Below are positions 1 to 9,093 of a stretch of DNA of 64,000 nucleotides, one piece after another. How positions within the stretch are numbered: the stretch's first letter is position 1; each line of letters begins with the position of its first letter. Position numbers and translations under genes: made by a program. This DNA comes from Moniliella sp. 'wahieum' (taxonomy: Eukaryota > Basidiomycota > Moniliellomycetes > Moniliellales > Moniliellaceae). The stretch covers positions 496,001 to 560,000 of the forward strand of contig RSEE01000028.1 in NCBI GenBank assembly GCA_003971905.1. Reading direction: 5' to 3'. Under the pieces are notes generated by a model. It ran no database searches. It was given only the letters and a program-made list of their open reading frames with translations, and was not told the origin of the DNA.

Positions 1-1080
1 GACCTGCCCTCCTCTCCCCCCGCGTCCATTCCATCCGACGATGATCATTCCCTTTCCTCCGACGCGTCTACCTCCCCTTCTACTGCCTCCGCCGACCTTG
101 ACGCAGCCGATGCCCCCGACCGTGGTGGCAACGACCACGACGCCAACCCCGCTGCGCCGTGCATCTTCACCTCTGTCACGCCCGCCTGGAACAATGCCAA
201 CCTGCACCGCCTGGCTGACAAGATTCGCAGCCCCCTCGTTTTTGCCCACGTTCGTGCCTCCACAGCCGGGGCTCTTGCGGAAACCAATTGCCACCCATGG
301 CGGTACGGACGGGTAATGTGGATGCATAATGGCCAAGTCGCCCAGTTCTCTTCCCACATCAAACGCCGCCTCCTTGCCTCTTTGCCCGACCATCTGTTTG
401 CGTTCCCCCAGGGTCAGACCGACTCGGAGCATGCGTTTGCCCTCTTCTTGTCTCACTTGACCAATCCGGAACGTGCGACGCCCTTCGCGTGGCGCGAGCT
501 GCGCGATGCGTTGCTTGCACGCACATTGCCGTTTGAATCGCTGGGCACGGAAGCAGGCGTGACCGAGCCGCTTCTCAACTTTGTCGCCACAGATGGCTGC
601 AGTGTTGTAGCTTCCCGCTACGTTTCGTCCGCCACCGACGAAGCCGCGAGCCTCTACTTTTCTTCGGGCACCTCGTTTACCCCGCAGTCCTGGCAAGTAC
701 CGCATGGTCAAGGCCGACAAGCGCGAGCGCTTGGCTGTCATCACATCCGAACCTCTCACCTTTGAGAAGGCCGATTGGATCCAAATCCGACCAACACCTG
801 TGTCGTCATCACACCTCGGATCAACATCTTCAAGAGCCCATCCGCGACCAATTTGCGTCCGAACCGGGCGCGCCAGAACGCTCGCCTTCCTTTATTCTTC
901 GCTCGGGATACAGCCCAACATTCCTGTCGGCCCTGCTGCGGAGCGGGCAAAGCAAGACACGTCGCAGGTGGTTCCCCCTGCTTCCCCCGCCGTCGCAGTA
1001 TCCTGCTTCTGCTTCTGCTTCTGTTTCTACTTCTGCTCCTGCCTCTGAGCCTACCGCTTCCGTTCCCGAGGTTCGGCTGA
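1..1080 (+). CDS. DUG3: Glutamine amidotransferase DUG3, 3' part (5' end outside window)
   Basis: Class-II (Ntn) glutamine amidotransferase subunit of the Dug2-Dug3 complex, which in yeast degrades glutathione in the cytosol. The frame is open from base 1, so the N-terminal catalytic Cys lies upstream. An acidic Ser-rich insert (bases 1-160) is followed by the family blocks PCIFTSVTPAWNN, FAHVRASTAG, NCHPWRYGRVMWMHNG and TDSEHAFALFLSHL (about bases 160-470). The C-terminal blocks appear as EPLTFEKADW and TNTCVVITPRINIF, but in changing frames: shifts are needed near 691-696, 787-789 (CCC read as CC) and 838-841. After the last family block (about base 850) the frame does not stop. It enters a Pro/Ser/Ala-rich stretch leading to the next gene, so the end given is nominal. 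See the fusion finding. Confidence 0.88.
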
Positions 1081-1215
1081 CTGATCCCCCCTTGCCACCA
1101 AGCCCATTTCCTCGCCCTCCGCGACCACGCCCCAAGCCCCGTTGGTGGAGGCCAAAAAGGACGCATTGGCTGCGCTCCTGAAACGGCCCTCCAAGGCCCC
1201 CTCGCCCCCTGTTCT

Positions 1216-2493
1216 GTGACCAAAGAGGAGACGGATACCAGGTCCCCGATCCCCTTGGAGACGCCTAGCCTGAAGGTCACCCCCGTCCCTGCTGCTCAGC
1301 TGGAAGGCAGGAAGTTCGAGGCGCCGCCCAAGCGGTTCTCAGTGCGCATGGCATGGACCGCTGGCGCACTTCGCAGACATTTGAAGATGAAGTGTTGTCA
1401 TTCATTTGGGTTTTGAACCAGGCGGCATGGGGCCGGACGCTGCGGGACCCGCAGGTGCAAGATTCAGCGCCGGTCCAAGCGCTGCGCCAGTTGGTCCGCT
1501 CTGTCGATGCGCTGGTCCAGGCCACCCCGGCCGTGGAAACCAATTCGCGGTTTGGCAACCCCGCCTTCCGTGAATTTCACGCCAAGTTGGTGGCGGCCGT
1601 GCCGGAGCTGCATCGTGCGTTGCGACAAGCTGCGCCGCTTCCTCCAGGGGTGGAGAACGAAGTAGGGGTATACCTGACCGAGTCGTGGGGGTCGGTACAA
1701 CGGTTGGATTATGGTTCGGGGATGGAGCTGTCGTTTGTGCTGTATCTGTTGGGTTTGGTCAAGGTGGGCTACCTGGACTTGGAGAGGGATGGAGCGGCGA
1801 TGGTGCTACACGTGTTTTGGGATTACATCCAAGTCATGCGCCGGATCCAACAGACGTATTGGCTCGAACCGGCCGGCTCACATGGCGTGTGGGGGTTGGA
1901 CGATTACCATTTCCTTCCGTTTGTCTGGGGCTCGGCGCAGCTTGCCCCGCACAAGCACTTGCGTCCGCGCGCGATTCACGATGCCGGCCTGGTACAGGAC
2001 TTGGGCGACGAGTATATGTATTTCGCGTGTGTACGCCAAGTCAATTCGGTCAAGACGGCTTCCCCCGCTGGCACTCGCCCATGCTCGATGACATTTCCGC
2101 CGTCAAGACCTGGTCTAAGGTGAACGAAGGATTGCTGAAAATGTATCGGGCGGAAGTGCTGCTCAAGTTGCCCATTGCTCAGCACATTCGCTTTGGCAGT
2201 TTGCTCCCCTTTCCTCCTGCCACACCGAGGCGGAAGCTCAAGAAGACGCTCAGGCCGCATTGGACGAACCCCGAGACCACGATCATGCCCACTCAGATGC
2301 CGAGGGCACAGTGGACTGTGGTCATGCCCACGGCGCCGCCGACGGCCAAGCGGCCGGGTGGGGCGATTGCTGCGGCATCCCCATCCCAGCCGCGTTTGGC
2401 GCGGCACAGGCAGCAGCCAAACAGGGCACACTGCGTGACCCGGCGGCCGGCTTGGGCTTGGGCAGCAGCGTTCGCCGGATTCCGTTCGATTGA
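1216..2493 (+). CDS. Phosphotyrosyl phosphatase activator (PTPA/Rrd family), PP2A activator
   Basis: Peptidyl-prolyl isomerase-like activator of PP2A-type phosphatases (yeast Rrd1/Rrd2, human PTPA). Visible family blocks in order: [74 protein letters not shown], then [19 protein letters not shown] and [10 protein letters not shown]. The protein ends with [12 protein letters not shown] and RRIPFD before a TGA at 2491-2493. Frame changes are needed near 1345-1353, near 2062-2066 (a run of five C where six restore the frame) and near 2215-2228. A His/Asp-rich loop (HDHAHSD, then CGHAHG) precedes the C-terminus and is not typical of the family. The first ATG is at 1348/1353, inside the conserved N-terminal region that starts near 1309, so a normal start codon is missing. 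Start given is the beginning of the contributing frame. Confidence 0.88.
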
Positions 2494-2869
2494 TCCGCCC
2501 CCCCTCCCCCTCTTCGGAGATTCTTGCGCTACGTGCTGCCATTGCACACTTTTTTTTTCGAGCACTATCGCGGCTGTCTCGGGACCGGCTGAGGGAGAGG
2601 GATGGATGAATGGATTGATAGGGATTGATATTCGCCCCATGGATTGAGAATGCATCCGGTAGTAGCTGCTCGGCAGGGGGCCAGGGGCCAGAGCAGCAGG
2701 GCAGAGCAGGGCAAGCCAACAGGCCAGCGTACAGGCCGGAACCCCCATGGTTGATCAACAGAGGGGGGGGGGAGACCACAGGGAGACCGAAAATGAGATG
2801 GGGAGTAGGTACTCCAAGCGAGCGGACGGAGAGGCGAGAAGTAAAGTAAAGATAGAACATTCCTTCCTC
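2494..2869. other. Convergent intergenic spacer
   Basis: Holds the 3' ends of the PTPA gene (+) and the RING gene (-), plus poly-T and poly-G runs near 2550 and 2762. No gene seen. Confidence 0.6.
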
Positions 2870-5699
2870 TCATGGTTGGGGGTGGGACAGAAGTGGGTAG
2901 GCAATATGGTACGGCACGTGTGGTGGCGCCCTGCTACCATCATACCGCCCGCGCCGTCGGGTTAGGCTGGGTCGGGGGCATGGCAGGCACCGCTTCCTGC
3001 GACAGAGGGGGCAGGAATTAGAGGCCTGGGTGATCCATCGATCGACGCACTCGACATGGAACGCATGCTTGCACGGCAAAACCCGGGCACGGCAGTCGTC
3101 GTTCCACTCCTCGTAGCACACGGCACAGCAGTGGTCCGCCTCTCCACCTTGGATCTGGCCCTCTCAAACGCTTCCACAATCGCCGGGCGGCCGTGTAAGA
3201 TGATAGTGTCCGAGGCATCAATCTCCTCTTGCGTGGCCTTCTTAACGCTGGGCATCGCGGCACTCGCAAAGTCTGCAGCCTGGACAGCAGCTCCATAAGG
3301 TACATGATCTCCCGCCCGGGCACTTGAAGCGGTAACGTACGCAGCGGATGGTCGGGTTCGTAGTACCCTCCTGTAATGATGGCTGTACCGCACCGGCGCC
3401 GACTCGTTCTCCCCGGCCCCACCGGCCTCGGGGGCAAGTGAGTGGAGCGAATGCCAACGACCAAATGCGGGACAAGGTTGTTAGCCGACGAGGGTTCGGA
3501 TCCCTCTGTCTCCCCCTCGACTTGGCTGGGACCTTGCTGCGTCCGGTCCGGCCCGTCAGACGTCGAGGCCGTCGCCGTGCCTTCATGGTCGTGCACCGCA
3601 TTGGGACGCACCACGTCCGGCCTGGGCTGCGGGTCAAACCGGAACATGCGCAAAAAGACAATCTCATCCTCCGTCACATCGTCCACCCGGCGCCGCGTAC
3701 CTCTTCGGGCACTGCTGCGGTCTCTGCTGCATTGGCAGCATCCGTTGTAGCATTCTGCTCTGCGCCCTGCTGCCCAGCAAGCCGATACCTCCACGCCATC
3801 TCAATGGCAGCGACGAGGTCCGTAGAGAGGGTGTGGAGCCAATGGTCAAAGGAATGCTCAGGACCATCGTCCACCCGGCCCAAACGGGCACGTCGAAGCG
3901 AGGACTCCAACGAAGCATGCGTCCACCCTGCGACGAGGTCAGACCCGACTCGATCGCCTCCGCCTCAGCCCGATCAGAGGCAGTGGCAGAGGAGTTGGTT
4001 CCTGCGACTCGCTCGCATCGCAGCAGAACAGGCAATCGGGTCCCGGGGCCACGGCCGGCTCTCGGCGTGCAGGTGGGGGGCAGGGCCGGGACCAGGCGTA
4101 TCACCGGCCAATGCAGAGCGCAGCATCGCAGGCAAATCCAGGCGCTGCGAGTTGCCCTGCTCTCCCTCGGCGTTTGGCGCAGCAGAAGGGGGGTCGCGGT
4201 CGCTGTCTCGGCTGAGGGAGGAGGGATTGTCTGGGGTACGCCCGGGCCCGCTGCGTCCGAGCCCGGCATGCGAAGCCCCTCGGCGCCGCCCTGCGTGTTA
4301 TCCTCAGCGCCAGAGGCGGGGACAGGTTCGGGACGGGAGTAGCCGGGCGGAACGGACCCTCGCATGTTCCGGCTGTAATCTGCGCCGGGTCGAGTAGGCT
4401 GGTTGCCACCGCCGAGGCTGCAACTGTAATCATGCGGGTCAGGAGAGCTCCATGTTCGCTTGCACTGGACTGCTCCGAGGCATTCGTCCTCGTCGATCCC
4501 GAGGCATGCGGGGCACTGTCTCCCCCTCCCCACCTGGGTTCGGTAGGAGGCAAAGCGGCTGCATCGGCCTGTTCTTCGGTGTGGTTGGAGTTGGACGCAG
4601 CAGTACGGGACCTTGCATGACAGCAGGAACAGATGCCGCGTCGGGAGGAGAAGGTTGAGGCTGCTCCTGCAATTCCTGAGCAGGCACCGTGTTTGGCTCA
4701 GAGGCGGTAGTTGAGGAAGGAGGCTGTGAGTCTGGGTTGGATGGTGGGTTGGATGACGAAGTGGCACCGGGAGGGTGGTATCGCGCCATAAAGACGCCCT
4801 GGACGACGATGAAAGTGCCCGAGGTGACCAAACTAGGATCGGGCGGCCTCCCATTGGGGACGTTTGGTCCGTTCTGTTGATCCAGCGAGCGGCGTTGCAA
4901 CAAATCGTGAATGGCACGCCCCATATCCAGTCCTGCGCCGGGTCCACGACCCAGTCCAGGCCAACGCGGACGGCTGGAACCTAAGGGAGAATGATCGTCA
5001 TGGGACGATTCGTTGGGACCTGGGTCAATGAAAGGCGCACCACGCTCCCGTGTTAGTCGCGTGAGCAAGGCAGGCAGACGCAAGCGATTTAAACGGCTCG
5101 TGGAGCTAGAGAGGGGGCGGCCGGAAGGCACACTGTCACCCATGCTAGGTTCCGACTGTTGCTCCACGTCTGGTCCAAGGGCGGGGGAGTGAAGCGGCCG
5201 GGGAGCGGGGCTGGGGGTTATCCGTACCCGAGAGCAGCGCCACCTACCCCAGAAGGGCGGCCTGCAAGCAGTGCCATAGCCAGCGCATCGATCAGGGAAT
5301 TCGGCTCAGGAGGTCGTGCTTGAGTTCCTTCGTCCGAAGGCTCGCCGGTGGCAGAGGCAGAGTGTTGGGTCCGTGCCCAAACTAGAGTGCGTGTCGGCAC
5401 CTGCCGGCGTGGCAGGCTCGGTGGGTTGAGCTAAGCGGAGCGGGCGGACGGAGGATGGGAGAGGACGGAGCAGACGCCGACGTAGTGATGGGCGCGGATC
5501 CGAGGTTCCCGGCGCATTCTCCTGGGAATCACGCCGGCGACGTTGGCCAGCAAGCGAGAGGGGCGGGGGAAGCGGAAGCTCGCGCTCTGGGCCCGGGGCG
5601 CTCGGGGTGGCCGGGGCGCCGGGAGACGAGTGGGGTGGCGGGCGCCATCGGCTCGTCCTCCGAGTCGTCAGAGCGGATGCGGGACTGGGCGGTGCCCAT
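2870..5699 (-). CDS. RING-H2 finger protein with N-myristoylation signal, probable E3 ubiquitin ligase
   Basis: Probable membrane-anchored ubiquitin ligase. The start at 5699 has a good context (CCCCACC before ATGG) and begins MGTAQSRIRSDDSEDEP, which fits an N-myristoylation signal (Gly2, Ser6). A long Pro/Ser-rich, probably disordered middle follows. Near the C-terminus come SVKKATQEEIDASDTIILHG and a RING-H2: a Cys-x2-Cys start, CYEEWNDD, LPCKHAFHVECVDRWI, and CPLCRRKR (bases about 3130-2985). The zinc ligands fit C-x2-C, C-x-H-x2-H-x2-C, C-x2-C. The product crosses all three minus frames with many shifts, so the middle is poorly defined and one or two introns could hide there. An in-frame upstream ATG at 5897 would add a tail that includes the GGATCTG repeats; I prefer 5699. 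The exact stop (2870) is uncertain. Substrate unknown. Confidence 0.7.
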
Positions 5700-5797
5700 G
5701 GTGGGGATCGGCGCGGGTGGACGCCACAGGAAGGAGCACGACGAAGAAGAGGAGGTGGTGGCGGTGGGAGTGAGAGTGGAGTGGGATGTGCTGTCGG

Positions 5798-5834
5798 ATC
5801 TGGGATCTGGGATCTGGGATCTGGGATCTGGCAA
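5798..5834. repeat. GGATCTG tandem repeat, five copies
   Basis: Five consecutive copies of the 7-mer GGATCTG lie about 100-135 bases upstream of the RING gene ATG. Confidence 0.85.
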
Positions 5835-5899
5835 CCAACGAGCGGCCAGGCAATGCCGACGCCGAAAGCGCAAGAAGCGACCCAGCAGGCCGGTCATGC

Positions 5900-5911
5900 C
5901 GCAACCCTAGC
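5900..5911 (-). promoter_or_regulatory. TAGGGTT (telobox-like) element, RING gene
   Basis: On the coding strand this reads GCTAGGGTTGCG, about 201-212 bases upstream of the ATG. The identical 12-mer sits about 190-201 bases upstream of the GEA gene. Regulatory role is inferred. Confidence 0.4.
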
Positions 5912-6939
5912 GGGCGTGCGAGGCAGTGGGCAGTGGCCCAGCGCGGTGGCAAGCGGCGCCCACCCGCCAAACCACCCCCACGGCGCGAGTGCTGCGCCGC
6001 CAAGCCCACACACACCCCTGCAGCCAGGTTACGTCAACAGCTGCCCCCTCGCCCGCACGGCGCCAGTTGCGGCGGAGAAAGCCACAGAAGCATGCATCAT
6101 CGATCATCCATCGCGCATGCATCAACCGTACCCCTGCATCAGCGCGTCAGCGCGTCAGCACCAATGCACAATGGTTCAATGTGGCACGCGTCGCCTCTGG
6201 TCGCCGCCACCCACAGCCTGGCCACAGTAGCATACAATGCACACAACGAACACCGCACCACGAGAACAAAGACACATACTAAACTACTTTGTATAGCCGG
6301 TGAGGCCGCCTCCTGTCTCCTCTCGGCAATGTCAACGGGGGGAAGAAATGCATGGAACGAGAGAAAGGCCAGTAACCCTGGTGTGCAATGGAGGTGTAAC
6401 AAAAGAGTGTGACGCGCACATATCCGAAGAAAGAATGGTTTGTTCATAATGACGACACGAAGGTGACTGCCACAAAAAATGTGCACACACTTTTTTAGTA
6501 CACACTTCTTTCCCTAACATGAGAGGAAAGGGGGAAGAGGAGCTTACACCAAAACGGAGGCCAGAACAGTTGGCGAAAACGGGAGGCACATCTTGTAGTG
6601 ACATCAAAAGGTGGTAAGTGTGTCCATCGAATTGGAAAGGAGGGGTTGAATCTGTGTGAGTGTCGAGTATATGCCTAGCGGTCTGAGTAAAAAAACGCAG
6701 CAAAGACAGAGAAGATCGAGCCGTTCAGTATTAGGAAACAGGCGTTGCGTTGAGGAGTTTCATCGACGTATGTCCTTTGCGTAGGCCATGCGGCTAGAAG
6801 AAGGAAGTTGACAGGTGAAAGAGAATGGCGTGTGGATGGACACTTACTACAGAGGGTTGCCGCAGCAAGTGAGGGGGATCATGTTATGCTTGCGGTGAAC
6901 AGGTGTGGGTGAATCCCGGTGCGTAGTACCCACATCTGA

Positions 6940-7107
6940 TCACCCCGTTCTTCGCGCCGTGTCCATAATGATGGAGAACAGCGCACAGCCGACGACCCAG
7001 CTGCCGACGAGCATAATACCGACTTGCGCGGCACAGGCGAAGAGAATGGCAGTGAAGTGGAAGGGAGCGCGTCGGGCAAGGAAAGTGATTGGACGAGCAC
7101 CGGCCAT
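6940..7107 (-). CDS. Small hypothetical membrane protein (55 aa)
   Basis: A 55-residue ORF starts in a strong context (TTTCACC before ATGG). It has a basic N-terminus (MAGARPITFLARRAPF), one or two hydrophobic stretches (FTAILFACAAQVGIMLVGSW and VVGCALFSII) and a short tail ending DTARRTG. The frame is open upstream to 7434, but that part looks like low-complexity non-coding translation. It could be a small single-exon membrane protein or one exon of a gene I cannot assemble. I recognise no family. Confidence 0.3.
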   Translation of the reverse strand: MAGARPITFLARRAPFHFTAILFACAAQVGIMLVGSWVVGCALFSIIMDTARRTG

Positions 7108-8027
7108 GGTGAAAGAGAGACCTAAGAGGGGGGCGTCGAGAAGGTGTGTTAGGAGTTGTGGTGGTGGAGAGGGACTGGAAAGGGACACGGGCGTGTGGTT
7201 TGGATGCGGCAGGAGGTGGCTGGGCCTGGGCGTGGGTCCGTCAGACGAGGCGCGGGCGTCGTGCTCGGTGGTGGTGGCCGAAACATGGCTGCATGCATAC
7301 GAAAGGCATGCTCTTGTTTGCCTGATCGAGATTAAGCTCGCAGCGCTTGCTGAGTTTTTGCTTGTGGGCTGTGTGGGCCTGCAAAAGGGGGGGGGATTGA
7401 ACTTACACCCATGTGTGTATAAGCGAGACAACAAGACGCTGTGGAAACATCCCCGAGAGGAAGAGGCCCCTCTCGTCTCCCTTCAATCTTGCAGCATGTT
7501 GGGAGATTCAGCCGTGCCGCGGTGGGAGAGAAAGACGCATCCTGTTTGCGTGCGCATTAGTAGTATACACTCACAGTTGCTGGTTGGCTTGGACCACCAC
7601 ACCACCACTATAGTGCGATTGCATCACTCCCCAGGACCACACATCATCTCATCAGATCCACTTTGCTCTTCGATTGTGGTGGTGGGGTTGTCATGTTTAC
7701 TATCAGCTGTGGAGGAAACGGTATATATATATATGAAATGGCCGCGTGAAGAACGTTTCCATTAATTGAACGAAAGAAGGGACAGCTCGGACTAGGTCAC
7801 TTGAAGAACTGAAGCACAAAGCAAGAAAGAGTACAGCAAGGTGCCCAATAATGATTAATGACACGCACCCAATGTCCCACAGAGTTGTAGAATAATACGA
7901 CGTTATACACATGTCGGACACAGGACATGTGTATACTCGGATATCTGTTGAGGAAAGAGAAAGGAACGCCAAAGGCTTCCATCCCCCTCTTCTCTCCAAA
8001 CCATGGGCCAAGGGTTTCTCGAATCCT
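7108..8027. other. Intergenic region
   Basis: No supported gene. Contains a TATATATATA run near 7723 and many short ORFs without family features. It separates the small membrane ORF from the acetate transporter, which are co-oriented. Confidence 0.5.
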
Positions 8028-9093
8028 TCAATCCATACGGTTGAAGAGTTTACTTCCGGGGCTTAGGTCCCCAATGGGGAGGGTAAAGTAGGAGCTTGTC
8101 GAGTCGAGCAGCGAGCTGGTGAGGTCCAGAAGCCAGTCATAGCGGTAGCGATGCCAAATGCTCCGCCGGCGAGTTGCCATGCGGTGTGCCCAGTAAAGTA
8201 GTAGCCCATCAGCATCCCGATCGTGACAAGCAGCCAGAACAGCGTCACAGCTAGTGCGATCGAAGCGCGCAATGTGGCGAGAAGGAGAATGAAGGTCACG
8301 ATAAACCACCCCCCGAGGAAGACCCCAATACTTGACTCGAGTTCATCAGGGGAACGGCGGCACCAATCCCAAACCAAGGGATTTGAATAATGGCAAAGCT
8401 AAACCAGAAGCTGCCGTACTGATTGTGGGGGGAGTCAGCGGATGTCCAACTCATGAGGAAGGTAAGCCCCCTGAGAACAAAAACAATGCCTCAGGGAGAC
8501 GTTCCACGCACCATACAGAAAGCCGTGGCAGCGAATGTGTTACCTGAGAAGGGGGAAGAGAAATAGATAATATGGTGCATCAGTGTGGTGTCTCATGATT
8601 ATTGAGTGTGGGACACGACAAAAGAACGATAACGTACCAGTGGCAAACTCCCAGATACCGGCGACAAACTGGGCCAAACCACCGGTCGCCAGGGAAGGGC
8701 CTATGATGAGATTCGCATGGACGATTCCACGAGTCCGGACGTTAAACATCGAAAGCATGAAGACTGTGCACGAGAAGGCCATGAGACCGAGAGGTGTGGG
8801 TGAGGCCAGGCGACTGTGTTGATTCGGTTAGTTTGAACACTCTGCGCTTGATCTCTGGAGAGAAAGGAATTCGGGGGCAGAGGGAAGTGTCGTGCTTACC
8901 GATGGTATACCGGGAACGCAGGTTGGGAGTTGTCAACAAAATGCCCGCCATCAGTGCGGGCACGGTGAAGGGTGTAGCCATCTTCGGAGCTGGGGAATTT
9001 GTTCACCTTGGCTACGGGAGCGGTACTGCCCGTGACGGTATGGTCCAACGGTGCAGTCATGTCTGGCAGAGAGGACGGGTCGTGAGACGTCAT
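8028..9093 (-). CDS. Acetate/succinate transporter, GPR1/FUN34/YaaH (Ato/Ady2) family
   Basis: Plasma-membrane six-helix channel of the Ato1/Ady2 type for acetate or ammonium export. The N-terminal tail starts MTSHDPSSLPDM. Exon 2 carries PTPLGLMAFSCTVFMLSMFN, the family NPAPLGL-like entry, then LIIGPSLATGGLAQFVAGIW and EFATG. The next exon gives NTFAATAFCM, then YGSFWFSFA in the following one, and later GVFLGGWFIVTFILLLATLR and YFTGHTAWQLAGGAFGI. Introns read as 8899-8814, 8637-8544 and 8511-8419, leaving a 32-base mini-exon (8543-8512) with canonical GT-AG ends and correct phase. Two frame changes are needed: near 8352 (CCCC where CCCCC restores the frame) and near 8135. The last frame ends SPGSKLFNRMD and a stop at 8028. 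Confidence 0.88.

Larger units (their letters stand above)
5700..6939. other. Intergenic region upstream of the RING gene
   Basis: Contains the RING gene promoter, a 7-base tandem repeat (about 5798-5834) and a TAGGGTT element (5900-5911). From about 6100 to 6939 I see no gene; short ORFs there have no recognisable features. Confidence 0.5.

Noticed and set aside
1685-2647. Plus-strand ORF of 320 codons overlapping PTPA
   Set aside because: Only its middle part (after about 2062) carries PTPA sequence; the rest is a shadow frame. Folded into the PTPA gene.
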